This document shows positions 19,319 through 29,554 of a stretch of DNA of 64,000 nt, one piece after another (position 1 is the first letter of the stretch; each line of letters begins with the position of its first letter). The translations under genes were made by a program, and so were the position numbers. This DNA is from Candidatus Parepulonipiscium sp. PG-Nuni2H_MBin01 (GTDB taxonomy: Bacteria; Bacillota; Clostridia; Lachnospirales; Cellulosilyticaceae), in NCBI GenBank assembly GCA_001994995.1, contig MDJM01000006.1, forward strand, positions 34,153 to 98,152, read 5' to 3'. The notes below the pieces were generated by a model that was given only the letters and a program-made list of their open reading frames with translations, was not told the DNA's origin and did not search any database.

Positions 19319-19347
19319 TTGACATTCTTATAGATGATTGTTAGAAT
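19319..19347 (+). promoter_or_regulatory. strong sigma-A promoter of the ilv-leu operon
   Basis: TTGACA (19319-19324), 17-bp spacer, TAGAAT (19342-19347). The leader to ilvC is only about 25 bases, leaving no space for a T-box or leader-peptide attenuator. Confidence 0.8.
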
Positions 19348-19378
19348 ACACCTAATAAGTAAAGGAGGAATTATTATT

Positions 19379-20374
19379 ATGGCAAAGTTATTTTATGCAG
19401 CAGATTGTAATTTGGATTTATTAAAAGGTAAAAAAGTAGCAATTATTGGTTATGGTAGCCAAGGACATGCCCATGCTTTAAATCTTCATGAGTCAGGTAT
19501 TGATGTAATTGTAGGACTTTATGAAGGTAGTAAATCGTGGCCATTAGCCGAACAAGCTGGTCTTACAGTTATGACAGCAAAAGACGCAGCGGCAGCTAGC
19601 GATGTTATCATGATATTGATTAACGATGAAAAGCAACCTACTTTATATAAAGAAAGCATTGAACCAGTATTAACAGCAGGCAAAACTCTTGCATTTGCAC
19701 ATGGGTTTAATATCCACTATGGACAAATTGTTCCACCAGCTGATGTAAACGTTATTATGGTCGCACCAAAAGGACCAGGTCATACTGTAAGATCTCAATA
19801 CGAAGAAGGAAGAGGAGTACCTTGTCTAATTGCGGTTTATCAGGATGCAACTGGTAATGCTAAAGATGTTGCGCTAGCTTATGCAGCAGGAATTGGCGGT
19901 GCAAGAGCGGGTATTTTGGAAACTACGTTTAAAGAAGAAACTGAAACTGACTTATTTGGTGAACAAGCTGTATTATGCGGCGGTGTAGTGGAGCTTATGA
20001 AAGCTGGTTTTGATACTTTAGTTGAAGCAGGATACCAACCAGAAAGTGCTTATTTTGAATGCTTGCATGAAATGAAACTAATTATTGACCTTGTTGCTAA
20101 AGGCGGAATTGGAATGATGAGATATTCTATTTCTGATACTGCTGAGTATGGTGATTATGTAACAGGTAAACGTATTATAACTGATGATACTAGAGCAGAA
20201 ATGAAACAAATTTTAAAAGAAATACAAGACGGAACATTTGCAAGAAATTGGATTGCGGAAAACCAAGCAAATCGTCCTTATTTCAACGCTACAAGACGTA
20301 TTGAAACAGAGCACCAAGTTGAAAAGGTTGGAAAAGAACTAAGAGATATGATGACTTGGAATAAAGAGAATTAA
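19379..20374 (+). CDS. ilvC: ketol-acid reductoisomerase
   Basis: 331 residues from ATG 19379, which follows AAAGGAGGAA; the upstream in-frame ATT-rich extension has no ribosome site. A class I (short) enzyme: NAD(P)H site [19 protein letters not shown], metal site [37 protein letters not shown] and [12 protein letters not shown]. It converts acetolactate or acetohydroxybutyrate to dihydroxy acids in valine/isoleucine synthesis. First gene of an eight-gene operon. Confidence 0.97.
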   Translation: MAKLFYAADCNLDLLKGKKVAIIGYGSQGHAHALNLHESGIDVIVGLYEGSKSWPLAEQAGLTVMTAKDAAAASDVIMILINDEKQPTLYKESIEPVLTAGKTLAFAHGFNIHYGQIVPPADVNVIMVAPKGPGHTVRSQYEEGRGVPCLIAVYQDATGNAKDVALAYAAGIGGARAGILETTFKEETETDLFGEQAVLCGGVVELMKAGFDTLVEAGYQPESAYFECLHEMKLIIDLVAKGGIGMMRYSISDTAEYGDYVTGKRIITDDTRAEMKQILKEIQDGTFARNWIAENQANRPYFNATRRIETEHQVEKVGKELRDMMTWNKEN

Positions 20375-20391
20375 TAGCTGAGGGGGAATAT

Positions 20392-21912
20392 ATGCAACAA
20401 ATAAAAATATTTGACACAACTTTACGAGATGGAGAACAAGCTCCAGGGTATAGTATGAACCTTTCTGAGAAGCTTGAGATGGCATTACAATTAGAAAAAT
20501 TAGGTGTAGACACGATTGAGGCAGGTTTTGCTATTGCCTCCACAGGAGATTTTAAATCGGTATCTGAGATTGCTAACATTATTAAAAATGTCCGTGTAGC
20601 TAGTTTGGCACGCGCATTAGAAAAAGATATTGATGCTGCTGCTCAGGCTTTAAAAAAGGCAGCATTTCCTAGAATTCATACATTCATTGCAACTTCAGAT
20701 ATTCATATGAAGTACAAGCTTAAAAAAACTGAAGATGAAGTTTTAGAAACAACACGTGAGATGGTTAAGTATGCAAAAAAATATTGCGAGGATATAGAAT
20801 TCTCTGCTGAAGACGCTTCTAGATCTAGACCAGAGTTTCTATATAGAGTGTTGGAAGAAGCAATTAAAGCAGGTGCAACTGTTGTAAATATTCCTGATAC
20901 TGTTGGCTACACTTCTCCCCATGAATATCATAAACTTATTTTAGGTATTAGAGAAAATGTACGTGGTATAGATAGAGTGGATATATCAGTACATTGTCAT
21001 AATGATTTAGGAATGGCTGTGGCAAACACTTTAGCGGCTATTACAGCAGGTGCAACACAAGTTGAATGTACGATTAACGGCATTGGGGAGCGAGCGGGTA
21101 ATGCTGCCCTAGAAGAAATAGTAATGAACATTAATACAAGAAAAGATATTTATCCATTCTTTACTAACGTTAATACGAAAGAAATTTATTTAACTAGCAC
21201 TTTGCTTACAACTATTACAGGTGTAAAAGTTCAACCTAATAAGGCTATTGTGGGAGATAATGCATTTGCGCATGAGTCTGGTATCCATCAACATGGAATG
21301 TTAGAGCATAAAGAAACGTATGAAATTATGACACCAGCTTCAATAGGGCTTGCTGAGAATAAAATGGTTCTTGGAAAACATTCAGGTAGACATGCATTTT
21401 TAGATAAGTTAAAAGAGTTAGGTTGTACTTTAGATGACTCTAATATAGATAAACTTTTTGCAGAATTTAAAGCTCTGGCGGATAAGAAAAAAGTGGTTAC
21501 TGATAAAGATATACAAGCTTTAATGGTTAGAAGACACACTAAAATTCCAGAGGCGTACCGTCTTGACAGGTTTGTTGTCAATTCAGGCAATACAATTACT
21601 ACAACTTCATCAGTGCGGTTACTTTGCAAAACTGGGGCAATACTAGAAGAGGTGACTTCTTCTTATGAAGGTTCTATTGATGCTTCGTATAAGGCTATTG
21701 ATAAGTTAGTGGGCAAATCATTTATATTAGAAGACTTCTTAATTTCAGCAGTAACTGGCGGAACGAATGCACAAGGTGAAGTGTATGTGAAAATTAAGAC
21801 TAAGCAAGGCAATGTTTATAATGGCCATGGCATAAGTATTGATATTGTTGAGGCTAGTATTCTTGCTTATATTTCAGCTATTAATAATATGATTTACGAC
21901 GAACGTAATTAA
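20392..21912 (+). CDS. leuA: 2-isopropylmalate synthase
   Basis: 506 residues. Condenses acetyl-CoA with 2-ketoisovalerate, the committed leucine step. Catalytic TIM barrel: [50 protein letters not shown] and [18 protein letters not shown]. The metal-binding [11 protein letters not shown] segment and the C-terminal regulatory domain (about 390-506, [13 protein letters not shown]) that binds leucine are both present, so feedback inhibition is expected. Starts 17 bases after ilvC behind GAGGGGG. Confidence 0.96.
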   Translation: MQQIKIFDTTLRDGEQAPGYSMNLSEKLEMALQLEKLGVDTIEAGFAIASTGDFKSVSEIANIIKNVRVASLARALEKDIDAAAQALKKAAFPRIHTFIATSDIHMKYKLKKTEDEVLETTREMVKYAKKYCEDIEFSAEDASRSRPEFLYRVLEEAIKAGATVVNIPDTVGYTSPHEYHKLILGIRENVRGIDRVDISVHCHNDLGMAVANTLAAITAGATQVECTINGIGERAGNAALEEIVMNINTRKDIYPFFTNVNTKEIYLTSTLLTTITGVKVQPNKAIVGDNAFAHESGIHQHGMLEHKETYEIMTPASIGLAENKMVLGKHSGRHAFLDKLKELGCTLDDSNIDKLFAEFKALADKKKVVTDKDIQALMVRRHTKIPEAYRLDRFVVNSGNTITTTSSVRLLCKTGAILEEVTSSYEGSIDASYKAIDKLVGKSFILEDFLISAVTGGTNAQGEVYVKIKTKQGNVYNGHGISIDIVEASILAYISAINNMIYDERN

Positions 21913-21921
21913 TTATTATGG

Positions 21922-21947
21922 AGCTAGGCCTAGAAATAGGTCTAGCT
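21922..21947 (+). repeat. leuA-leuC intercistronic hairpin
   Basis: AGCTAGGCCTA (21922-21932) pairs with TAGGTCTAGCT (21937-21947) with one wobble. No T-run follows, so it is more likely an mRNA-stability element than a terminator. Confidence 0.55.
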
Positions 21948-21988
21948 ATAATTAAGAAAAAATGTAAAATTGGATAGGAGGATATATA

Positions 21989-23257
21989 ATGGCAATGACA
22001 ATGACACAAAAGATTTTAGCTAAACATGCTAATCTTGAACATGTAGTGGCAGGTCAGTTAATTGAAGCAGATTTAGACTTAGTATTAGGCAACGATATTA
22101 CAACTCCAGTAGCTATTAAAGAATTTAATAAACTAGGGTTAGATGAGGTTTTTGATAAAGATAAAGTTACTATAGTACCCGACCATTTTACGCCTGCTAA
22201 AGACATACAAGCGGCAACACAATGTAAATGTGTAAGAGAGTTTGCGATGGACAAGCAAATTGTAAATTACTTTGAAGTTGGCGAAATGGGTATTGAGCAT
22301 GCGCTGTTACCAGAAAAGGGATTAGTAGTTCCTGGTGATGTAATAATTGGTGCTGACTCGCACACTTGTACTTATGGTGCGTTAGGTGCTTTCTCAACTG
22401 GTATTGGAAGTACAGATATGGCAGCTGGGATGGCTACAGGCAAAGCTTGGTTTAAAATTCCAGAAGCTATTAAATTTATATTAACTAATAAACCAACGGA
22501 ATATGTTTCTGGCAAGGATATAATTTTGCATATTATTGGTCTAATCGGTGTAGATGGTGCACTTTACAAATCTATGGAGTTTGTTGGTGATGGAATAGCT
22601 CACTTATCTATGGATTCAAGATTTACTATGGCAAATATGGCAATTGAAGCAGGTGCTAAAAACGGAATTTTTCCAGTAGATGAGCTAACTATTGAGTATT
22701 TAAATGGTAGAGCAAAACGTGAATACACTGTGTATGAAGCTGATAGTGATGCTATATACTCACAAGAAATCACTATTGACTTATCCAAAGTTCGTCCTAC
22801 AGTCTCATTCCCTCATATCCCTGATAATACACGGACTATTGATGAAGTTGGTGAAGTTAAGATAGACCAAGTTATAATAGGTTCATGTACAAATGGCCGT
22901 CTTGAAGATTTACGTATTAGTGCTGATATTTTAAGAGGGAAAAAAGTAGCAAAAGGTGTGCGTACTATAGTGTTTCCAGGCACTCAACAAATTTATCTAG
23001 ATGCTATAAAAGAAGGCATTGTTACTGATTTAATAGAAGCTGGATGCGTTATGAGTACTCCAACTTGCGGGCCTTGCTTAGGCGGTCATATGGGTATTTT
23101 AGCAGCAGGAGAGAGAGCAGTAACTACAACAAATCGTAATTTTGTGGGCAGAATGGGTCATGTGGACTCAGAAGTATATTTAGCAAGCCCTGCAGTTGCG
23201 GCAGCCTCAGCAGTTACAGGATATATTAGTAACCCAGAAGTGGTAAATCAAAAGTAA
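21989..23257 (+). CDS. leuC: 3-isopropylmalate dehydratase, large subunit
   Basis: 422 residues, the short archaeal/clostridial type of the aconitase superfamily. The 4Fe-4S ligands are in GSCTNGR and CGPCLGGH, and the substrate site includes [21 protein letters not shown]. It isomerises 2- to 3-isopropylmalate with LeuD. ATG 21989 follows AGGAGG. Twelve bases separate it from leuD. Confidence 0.96.
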   Translation: MAMTMTQKILAKHANLEHVVAGQLIEADLDLVLGNDITTPVAIKEFNKLGLDEVFDKDKVTIVPDHFTPAKDIQAATQCKCVREFAMDKQIVNYFEVGEMGIEHALLPEKGLVVPGDVIIGADSHTCTYGALGAFSTGIGSTDMAAGMATGKAWFKIPEAIKFILTNKPTEYVSGKDIILHIIGLIGVDGALYKSMEFVGDGIAHLSMDSRFTMANMAIEAGAKNGIFPVDELTIEYLNGRAKREYTVYEADSDAIYSQEITIDLSKVRPTVSFPHIPDNTRTIDEVGEVKIDQVIIGSCTNGRLEDLRISADILRGKKVAKGVRTIVFPGTQQIYLDAIKEGIVTDLIEAGCVMSTPTCGPCLGGHMGILAAGERAVTTTNRNFVGRMGHVDSEVYLASPAVAAASAVTGYISNPEVVNQK

Positions 23258-23269
23258 AGGGGAACAGTT

Positions 23270-23749
23270 ATGGTTTTTAAATATGGAGATAATATTGATA
23301 CAGATGTAATAATTCCAGCCAGATATTTAGCTACTTCAGAACCTGGGGAGCTTGCTAAGTTTTGTATGATTGATATAGATGATACTTTTGTAGGCAAAGT
23401 TCAAGATGGAGACATTATGGTTGCAGGAAAAAACTTTGGATGTGGTTCTTCTAGAGAACATGCTCCTATAGCTATAAAGGCAAGTGGTATTAAATGTGTT
23501 ATTGCAAAAAGTTTTGCTAGAATTTTTTATCGCAATGCAATAAATATTGGATTGCCAATTCTAGAATGTGTAGAAGCTGCTGATGGTATTGAAGAAGGCA
23601 ATGAAGTTGAAATAAATTTAACTACAGGCGAAATCCGTAATATCACTAAAAATGAAACTTACAATGCACAACCGTTCCCTGAGTTTATGCAAAAAATTAT
23701 GCAAGCAGATGGACTTATGGGTTATGTAAAATCTAAGGGGGGTAACTAA
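23270..23749 (+). CDS. leuD: 3-isopropylmalate dehydratase, small subunit
   Basis: 159 residues, the short LeuD that pairs with the short LeuC. Motifs: [15 protein letters not shown] and [21 protein letters not shown], the swivelling-domain substrate loop. ATG preceded by AAAGGGGAA. Its stop shares one base with the leuB start (TAATG), indicating translational coupling. No catalytic cluster of its own. Confidence 0.96.
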   Translation: MVFKYGDNIDTDVIIPARYLATSEPGELAKFCMIDIDDTFVGKVQDGDIMVAGKNFGCGSSREHAPIAIKASGIKCVIAKSFARIFYRNAINIGLPILECVEAADGIEEGNEVEINLTTGEIRNITKNETYNAQPFPEFMQKIMQADGLMGYVKSKGGN

Positions 23750-24840
23750 TGATTTATAAAATTGTAGTACTACCAGGGGATGGAATTGGCCCAGAAATAA
23801 TATTGCAAGCAGTTCTTGTACTTCATGAAGTTGGGGATAAATATGGACATGAATTTATTATAAATGAAAAATTAATCGGTGATATTGCATTAGAGCTTAC
23901 AAATTGTTCATTGCCTGATGCTACTATTGATGCGTGTAAGAAAAGCGATGCTGTATTATTAGGTGCAGTGGGTGGTCCAGTTGGCGAAAATAAGTGGAAA
24001 GACCATCCGACTGGTGATAGACCAGAAAAAGGATTATTGAAAATTCGTCAAGAGTTAGATTTATATTCTAATTTAAGACCAGCATTATTATATAAAGAAT
24101 TAAAAGGCGCATCTCCTCTTAAAGATGAGATTATTGGTGATAGTCTTGATATATTAATTGTACGCGAGCTTACGAGTGGTATTTACTTTGGAGATAAAAA
24201 TCGTGTTGAGTGTGAGAATGACGAAGAGACTTATGCTATAGATGAGATGTATTATAGCAAAAAAGAAATCCGTCGTATATTAGAAGTAGGTTTTAAAATT
24301 GCTAACGGTAGACAGAAGAAAGTTGTTATAGTTGATAAAGCAAATGTGCTTGAAACTTCTAGATTGTGGCGTGAGGTAACTACTGAAGTAGCTAAAAATT
24401 ATCCAGACATTGAATACAGTCATATGTATGTGGATAATGCGGCAATGCAATTAATTGTAAACCCTAAACAGTTTGATGTAATTATTACATCTAATATGTT
24501 TGGAGATATAATTTCTGATGAGGCTAGTATGATAACAGGTTCAATAGGTATGTTACCATCAGCTAGCATTGGTGATGGTACGCTAGGTCTTTATGAGCCA
24601 ATCCATGGAAGTGCGCCAGATATTGCTGGTGAAGATAAGGCTAATCCGCTAGCAACTATATTATCAGTAGCTATGATGCTTAGACATTCTTTTAAATTAG
24701 AAACAGAAGCTAAATCAATTGAGAATGCAGTACAAGCAGTGTTAGAGCAGGGTTATAGAACTGCTGATATATATGAAGAAGGAACTAAATTAGTTGGTAC
24801 GGAAGAAATGGGTACTTTAGTTTGTGAAAATATTAAATAG
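23749..24840 (+). CDS. leuB: 3-isopropylmalate dehydrogenase
   Basis: 363 residues. Oxidative decarboxylation of 3-isopropylmalate with NAD. Motifs: [91 protein letters not shown] and the NAD-site [15 protein letters not shown]. It overlaps leuD by one base and is followed after 11 bases by ilvE. Confidence 0.97.
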   Translation: MIYKIVVLPGDGIGPEIILQAVLVLHEVGDKYGHEFIINEKLIGDIALELTNCSLPDATIDACKKSDAVLLGAVGGPVGENKWKDHPTGDRPEKGLLKIRQELDLYSNLRPALLYKELKGASPLKDEIIGDSLDILIVRELTSGIYFGDKNRVECENDEETYAIDEMYYSKKEIRRILEVGFKIANGRQKKVVIVDKANVLETSRLWREVTTEVAKNYPDIEYSHMYVDNAAMQLIVNPKQFDVIITSNMFGDIISDEASMITGSIGMLPSASIGDGTLGLYEPIHGSAPDIAGEDKANPLATILSVAMMLRHSFKLETEAKSIENAVQAVLEQGYRTADIYEEGTKLVGTEEMGTLVCENIK

Positions 24841-24851
24841 GAGGTAACAAT

Positions 24852-25724
24852 ATGTATATTTATTTAGATGGAGACTATGTTCAGGAACAAGATGCTAAAG
24901 TATCAGTATTTGACCATGGTTTATTGTATGGAGATGGAGTTTTTGAGGGTATAAGAGTTTACGATGGAAAAATCTTTAAATGTAAAGAACATATTGATAG
25001 ATTATTTGAAGCTGCTAAAGCTATTATGATTGAAATTCCATTAACTAAAACAGAGGTTGAAGAAATATTAGTTACTACATGTAAAAAAAATACGCTACAA
25101 AAAGGGTATATTAGATTTGTAGTAACAAGAGGTAAAGGTGATTTAGGATTAAGTCCCGATAAATGCCCAACTCCAACTGTGTTTTGTATTGCTAGCGACA
25201 TTTCGCTTTATCCAGCACAAATGTATGAAACGGGTATGCCTATTATAACTGCTTCCCAACGTAGAAACAAAGCTACTATTGTTGACCCTCAAATTAAGTC
25301 GTTAAATTACCTAAATAACATATTAGCTAAAATTGAAGCAAATCAGGCTGGAGTACCAGAAGCTTTAATGTTAAATCATGATGGGATTGTAGCTGAATGT
25401 ACTGCTGATAACGTTTTTATAATTAAAAAAGGGGTAATTTATACACCTCCTATTCATGTAGGAATTTTAGATGGTATTACAAGAAGTACTGTAATTGATA
25501 TAGCACGAAAAGTTGGTTATACAGTAGTAGAAAAAGAATTTACTCTATTTAATGTGTACAATGCTGATGAGTGTTTCTTAACAGGTACGGGAGCAGAAGT
25601 TATTCCTGTTAATAGTGTGGATAGACGAATTATTGGTGAAGGTGTATGTGGACCTATTACTAAGCAATTACTAGAAGAGTTCCACAAAGTTGCAAGTTGT
25701 GATGGAGTTGCAGTCTTTGAGTAA
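24852..25724 (+). CDS. ilvE: branched-chain amino acid aminotransferase (class IV)
   Basis: 290 residues. PLP-dependent final transamination to leucine, isoleucine and valine. Fold-type IV signature: SVFDHGLLYGDGVFEGIRVYDG at the N-terminus, catalytic Lys in DPQIKSLNYLNNILAKIEA, EALMLNHDGIVAECTADNVFI and FLTGTGAEVIPV. Specificity over D-amino acid aminotransferase is inferred from the operon. ATG follows TAGGAGGT, 11 bases after leuB. Confidence 0.92.
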   Translation: MYIYLDGDYVQEQDAKVSVFDHGLLYGDGVFEGIRVYDGKIFKCKEHIDRLFEAAKAIMIEIPLTKTEVEEILVTTCKKNTLQKGYIRFVVTRGKGDLGLSPDKCPTPTVFCIASDISLYPAQMYETGMPIITASQRRNKATIVDPQIKSLNYLNNILAKIEANQAGVPEALMLNHDGIVAECTADNVFIIKKGVIYTPPIHVGILDGITRSTVIDIARKVGYTVVEKEFTLFNVYNADECFLTGTGAEVIPVNSVDRRIIGEGVCGPITKQLLEEFHKVASCDGVAVFE

Positions 25725-25751
25725 AAATAAATATTTCGAGGTATAATAAAT

Positions 25752-27413
25752 ATGAGAAGTCACGCAGTAAAAACTGGATTATCAAAAGCACCACACAGGT
25801 CGCTATTTAAGGCAATGGGTTATATAGATGAAGAGATAGAAAAGCCATTGATTGGTGTAGTTAGTGCAAAGAGTGAAATTGTTCCTGGCCACACTCACCT
25901 AGACCAAATTACAGAGGCTGTAAAAACAGGGATAAGAATTTCGGGTGGAACGCCAATAGAAATACCAGCGATAGGAGTATGTGATGGTATTTCTATGGGT
26001 CACCAAGGAATGAGATATTCATTAGTAACACGCGAACTTATTGCTGATTCAATTGAATGTATGGTTATGGCACATGGTTTAGATGGTATAGTTCTTGTGC
26101 CTAACTGTGATAAAGTTGTACCAGGGATGCTAATGGGTGCAGCTAGATTAAACTTGCCTACAACGTTAGTAAGCGGTGGACCTATGCTGGCGGGTAAAGT
26201 TGGGGATAAAAAGGTGAGTCTATCGCTAATCTTTGAAGCAGTAGGCCAAGTTGCTGCAGGGAATATGACTGAAGAAGAGTTGTATGAGTACGAAGAAAAA
26301 ACTTGCCCTACATGTGGCTCATGTTCAGGAATGTTTACTGCAAATAGCATGAATTGTATGACTGAAGTTTTAGGAATAGCATTACCTGGTAATGGCTCTG
26401 TGCCAGCTGTATATACAGAGCGTATAAGGCTAGCAAAATATACGGGAATTGCTATGATGAATATGGTGGAGAGAAATATTCGTATAAGAGATATTTTGAC
26501 TAAGTCGGCATTTGAAAATGCGTTAACTGTAGATATGGCATTAGGTTGCAGTACAAATACAATGCTACATTTACCAGCAATAGCTCATGAGGCAGGTGTT
26601 AAGATAGACTTAGACGAAGCAAATGCAATTAGTAATCGTACACCAAATTTATGTAAGCTAGCGCCAGCTGGGCATCATCATATGGAAGATTTATATCATG
26701 CTGGCGGAGTGTCTGCTGTTATGAAAGAACTTAGTAGTAAGGGTCTTTTAAATGATGATTTAATTACTATTACGGGCAATATGGTAGGTGAAAATCTTAA
26801 AGCTGCTAAAAACACAGACCCAGAAGTTATTCGACCTATAGATAATCCTTATAGCACAACAGGAGGGATTGCAGTCTTAAAAGGGAATTTAGCTCCAGAT
26901 GGTTGTGTAGTTAAACGTTCAGCAGTTGCTAAAGAGATGCTAGTTCATTCTGGACCAGCTAAAGTGTACAATAGTGAAGAAGAGGCATCGGAAGCAATTA
27001 GCCAAGGTAAAATCGAAAAAGGTGACGTACTAGTAATTAGATATGAGGGACCTAAAGGTGGGCCAGGAATGAGAGAAATGTTATCTCCAACTGCAACACT
27101 TGCTGGAATGGGACTGGATAAAGATGTTGCATTAATTACAGACGGTAGATTTTCGGGTGCCACAAGAGGCGCTTCCATTGGACATGTATCACCAGAGGCG
27201 GCTGAAGGTGGATTAATTGCAATTGTTGAGAATGGTGATATTATTAGCATTGATATGAATAAATGTACAATTACATTAGATGTAGAAGAAACACTGATAA
27301 ATAAAAGATTAGAAACGTTAACTCACCCAGAACCTAAAGTTAATTCAGGTTATCTTGTGCGTTATGCAAAATTAGTATCTTCGGCAAGTACAGGGGCAGT
27401 TTTTAATTTATAA
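25752..27413 (+). CDS. ilvD: dihydroxy-acid dehydratase
   Basis: 553 residues. Converts dihydroxy acids to branched 2-keto acids. Fe-S ligands visible in [10 protein letters not shown] and [19 protein letters not shown]; also [48 protein letters not shown] and [22 protein letters not shown]. The ATG has a weaker CGAGGT site. A hairpin and 83 bases separate it from ilvB. Confidence 0.97.
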   Translation: MRSHAVKTGLSKAPHRSLFKAMGYIDEEIEKPLIGVVSAKSEIVPGHTHLDQITEAVKTGIRISGGTPIEIPAIGVCDGISMGHQGMRYSLVTRELIADSIECMVMAHGLDGIVLVPNCDKVVPGMLMGAARLNLPTTLVSGGPMLAGKVGDKKVSLSLIFEAVGQVAAGNMTEEELYEYEEKTCPTCGSCSGMFTANSMNCMTEVLGIALPGNGSVPAVYTERIRLAKYTGIAMMNMVERNIRIRDILTKSAFENALTVDMALGCSTNTMLHLPAIAHEAGVKIDLDEANAISNRTPNLCKLAPAGHHHMEDLYHAGGVSAVMKELSSKGLLNDDLITITGNMVGENLKAAKNTDPEVIRPIDNPYSTTGGIAVLKGNLAPDGCVVKRSAVAKEMLVHSGPAKVYNSEEEASEAISQGKIEKGDVLVIRYEGPKGGPGMREMLSPTATLAGMGLDKDVALITDGRFSGATRGASIGHVSPEAAEGGLIAIVENGDIISIDMNKCTITLDVEETLINKRLETLTHPEPKVNSGYLVRYAKLVSSASTGAVFNL

Positions 27414-27418
27414 TAATG

Positions 27419-27440
27419 ATAGAGGGGGAGACCCCTCTAT
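27419..27440 (+). repeat. ilvD-ilvB intercistronic hairpin
   Basis: ATAGAGGGG (27419-27427) and CCCCTCTAT (27432-27440) form a perfect 9-bp stem with a GAGA loop, starting 5 bases after the ilvD stop. TTAATAAC follows, so termination would be weak; it may trim or protect mRNA ends. Confidence 0.6.
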
Positions 27441-27496
27441 TAATAACATGGAACAATTGGCTAAAAGGATGTTTTTTAAGGAGGAATTTTAATTTG

Positions 27497-29158
27497 ATGA
27501 ATGGTGCGAGTATATTAATAGAATGTTTATTACAACAAGGAGTGGATACTATATTTGGTTATCCAGGTGGAGCGGTTCTTCATATATATGATGAGCTTTA
27601 TAAATATAGCGATAAAATCACGCATATATTAACAGCCCATGAGCAAGGCGCAGCTCATGCTGCAGATGGGTATGCAAGAGCTACTGGAAAAGTGGGCGTA
27701 TGTCTTGCTACATCAGGACCAGGTGCAACTAACCTAGTAACAGGTATAGCAACGGCCTATATGGATTCTATTCCAATGGTAGCAATTACAGGAAATGTAG
27801 GAGTATCTTTATTAGGTAAAGACAGCTTTCAAGAAATTGATATTTCTGGGGTATCAAGAAGTATTACTAAACATAATTATATCGTAAAAGACATAGCGGA
27901 CTTAGCTGATACGATTAGAGAGGCTTTTCACATTGCTCAGTCAGGCAGAAAGGGTCCTGTATTAGTTGATATACCTAAAGATATAACTGTAAAAGAATTT
28001 GAGTATATTCCACAACCACTAAAGCCTATACTTACTAAACTTCATACTATTAGACATAAAGATTTAATAGAAGCTAAAGATATGATTGTGGCAAGTGAAA
28101 AACCTTTTATTTATATGGGTGGAGGTATAATTTCTAGTAATGCGACTAAGGAATTAGTTGAATTTGCAGAACGAATTCAAGCTCCAGTGGCCAATTCTTT
28201 AATGGGTACGGGTGGTTTTTCTAGTAAACACTATTTATCAACTGGTTTAGTTGGTATGCATGGTAATGTTGCGTCTAATGAAGGGATTACTCATTGTGAT
28301 TTGTTAATTGCAATAGGAGCTAGATTTAGCGATAGGGTAACGAGTAGTATTGCTACATTTGCGCCAAATGCAAAAATACTGCATATTGATATTGACCCAG
28401 CGGAAATAGGCAAAAATGTAAAAATCGATGCGAGCATTATTGGTGATGCAAAAGTTATACTGCAACAACTTAATGGAATGTTACCTCAGCAAAATCATGA
28501 CACTTGGCTAGGGCAGGTGGAAAGTTGGAAAAGAGATTATGAGCTTACTGTGGATATGGATGATAGATTACATCCACAAGCTATTATTCAAGCGGTGGAT
28601 AGGTTAACTAACGGTGAGGCTATTATTACAACCGAAGTTGGTCAGCATCAAATGTGGGCAGCTCAATATTTTGGGTATACTACACCGAGAACTTTTATTT
28701 CATCTGGTGGACTTGGTACTATGGGATTTGGAACTGGGGCTAGTATTGGGGTTCAAACTGCTTTAAAAGATAAGACTGTTGTACAGATTGCAGGGGATGG
28801 TTCATTTAGAATGAATTGTAATGAGCTTTCTACCATTGAGCATTATAATTTACCTATAATTATTGTACTTCTTAATAATACTGTGTTAGGGATGGTTAGG
28901 CAGTGGCAAACTTTATTTTATGAAAAGCGATATTCGCAAACTAAACTAGAAGATAGAGGCCCCGATTTTGTTAAATTAGCTCAAGCATATGGTGTTGCTG
29001 GATATGAGGTTAAGACTGAAGATGAGTTTAATAAGGTTTTTGAAGAGGCTTTACAAAGTAGGAAGCCGGCTGTAATTAATTGTTTAATTCATAAAGATGA
29101 AAAAGTATTACCAATGGTGGCACCAGGTGCTCCTATTAATGATTTAATTATGGAATAG
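27497..29158 (+). CDS. ilvB: acetolactate synthase, catalytic subunit
   Basis: 553 residues from ATG 27497, chosen because AAGGAGGAA precedes it; a longer frame to 27416 would cross the intergenic hairpin. ThDP enzyme forming acetolactate/acetohydroxybutyrate. Motifs: GYPGGAVLHIYDEL with the catalytic Glu region HEQGAAHAADGYARATGKVG, SFQEIDISG, and ThDP-Mg site GDGSFRMNCNELSTIEHY...NNTVLGMVRQWQ. The AHAS-type NNTVLGMVRQWQ favours the biosynthetic enzyme over catabolic AlsS. No ilvN regulatory-subunit gene is present in the operon or window, which is unusual. Confidence 0.95.
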   Translation: MNGASILIECLLQQGVDTIFGYPGGAVLHIYDELYKYSDKITHILTAHEQGAAHAADGYARATGKVGVCLATSGPGATNLVTGIATAYMDSIPMVAITGNVGVSLLGKDSFQEIDISGVSRSITKHNYIVKDIADLADTIREAFHIAQSGRKGPVLVDIPKDITVKEFEYIPQPLKPILTKLHTIRHKDLIEAKDMIVASEKPFIYMGGGIISSNATKELVEFAERIQAPVANSLMGTGGFSSKHYLSTGLVGMHGNVASNEGITHCDLLIAIGARFSDRVTSSIATFAPNAKILHIDIDPAEIGKNVKIDASIIGDAKVILQQLNGMLPQQNHDTWLGQVESWKRDYELTVDMDDRLHPQAIIQAVDRLTNGEAIITTEVGQHQMWAAQYFGYTTPRTFISSGGLGTMGFGTGASIGVQTALKDKTVVQIAGDGSFRMNCNELSTIEHYNLPIIIVLLNNTVLGMVRQWQTLFYEKRYSQTKLEDRGPDFVKLAQAYGVAGYEVKTEDEFNKVFEEALQSRKPAVINCLIHKDEKVLPMVAPGAPINDLIME

Positions 29159-29213
29159 AAAATGTAACAAATTAAACTAGTCCCTCATATTCTGTTTATG
29201 AAGGCACAAAAAA

Positions 29214-29239
29214 AAGACTTGTCTTTAACTTCAAGTCTT
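29214..29239 (-). terminator. minus-strand terminator-like hairpin
   Basis: AAGACTTG (29214-29221) pairs with CAAGTCTT (29232-29239); read on the minus strand it is followed by a run of eight T. It lies beyond the thrC terminator, so it may back it up or end a minus-strand RNA from this gap. Confidence 0.5.
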
Positions 29240-29321
29240 AAAAATTTGTAACAACTAAAAAAGGTGTCACACAATAAGCGCAGTGCCATATACTGATATT
29301 ATCTTAATAATTCATGGATAT

Positions 29322-29454
29322 AACGGAAGTGGGAGAATGATATAATAGTCTATTGTTTATCACAAGAGATGGTCCTGCTTTTCCCTCAAAAGCAGAAGTT
29401 ATGAAAAAAAGACTCTGTTGTTATCATGCCTAAGTTACTCCAACTTCCGTTTTA
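29322..29454 (+). ncRNA. candidate structured RNA of about 130 nt, rod-like, unknown class
   Basis: This fills most of the 396-base gene-free stretch between ilvB and thrC. Outer arms AACGGAAGTGGGAG (29322-29335) and CTCCAACTTCCGTT (29438-29451) pair with one mismatch. Inside, ATGATA (29337-29342) pairs with TATCAT (29422-29427) and AGTC (29347-29350) with GACT (29411-29414). An apical 8-bp stem CTGCTTTT/AAAAGCAG (29375-29395) closes a CCCTC loop. The end is TTTT. A TATACT at 29289-29294 could be a -10 element. Alternatives: 6S-like RNA, a MITE (the outer arms would be its terminal repeats), or the ilvB 3' end. Confidence 0.4.
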
Positions 29455-29510
29455 ATGATATATATAAATTATATGTAGTGATTAGTAAAATAATGTATCG
29501 AGATATATAA

Positions 29511-29542
29511 AAAGAGGCTGATTTTTTTTTATCAGCCTCTTT
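29511..29542. terminator. terminator of hom-thrC
   Basis: A perfect 12-bp stem, AAAGAGGCTGAT (29511-29522) with ATCAGCCTCTTT (29531-29542). On the minus strand a T-run follows (TTTTTATATAT). It can also stop plus-strand readthrough from ilvB. Confidence 0.8.
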
Positions 29543-29554
29543 CGTATGTCCAAA

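Noticed and set aside
19348..19378. T-box or leader-peptide attenuator for ilv-leu
   Set aside because: The leader is about 25 bases, too short for either, and lacks the T-box core.
29322..29454. Firm assignment as 6S RNA
   Set aside because: Shape is suggestive, but the length is short of the usual 160-200 nt and I cannot confirm the conserved bubble; kept as an unclassified candidate.
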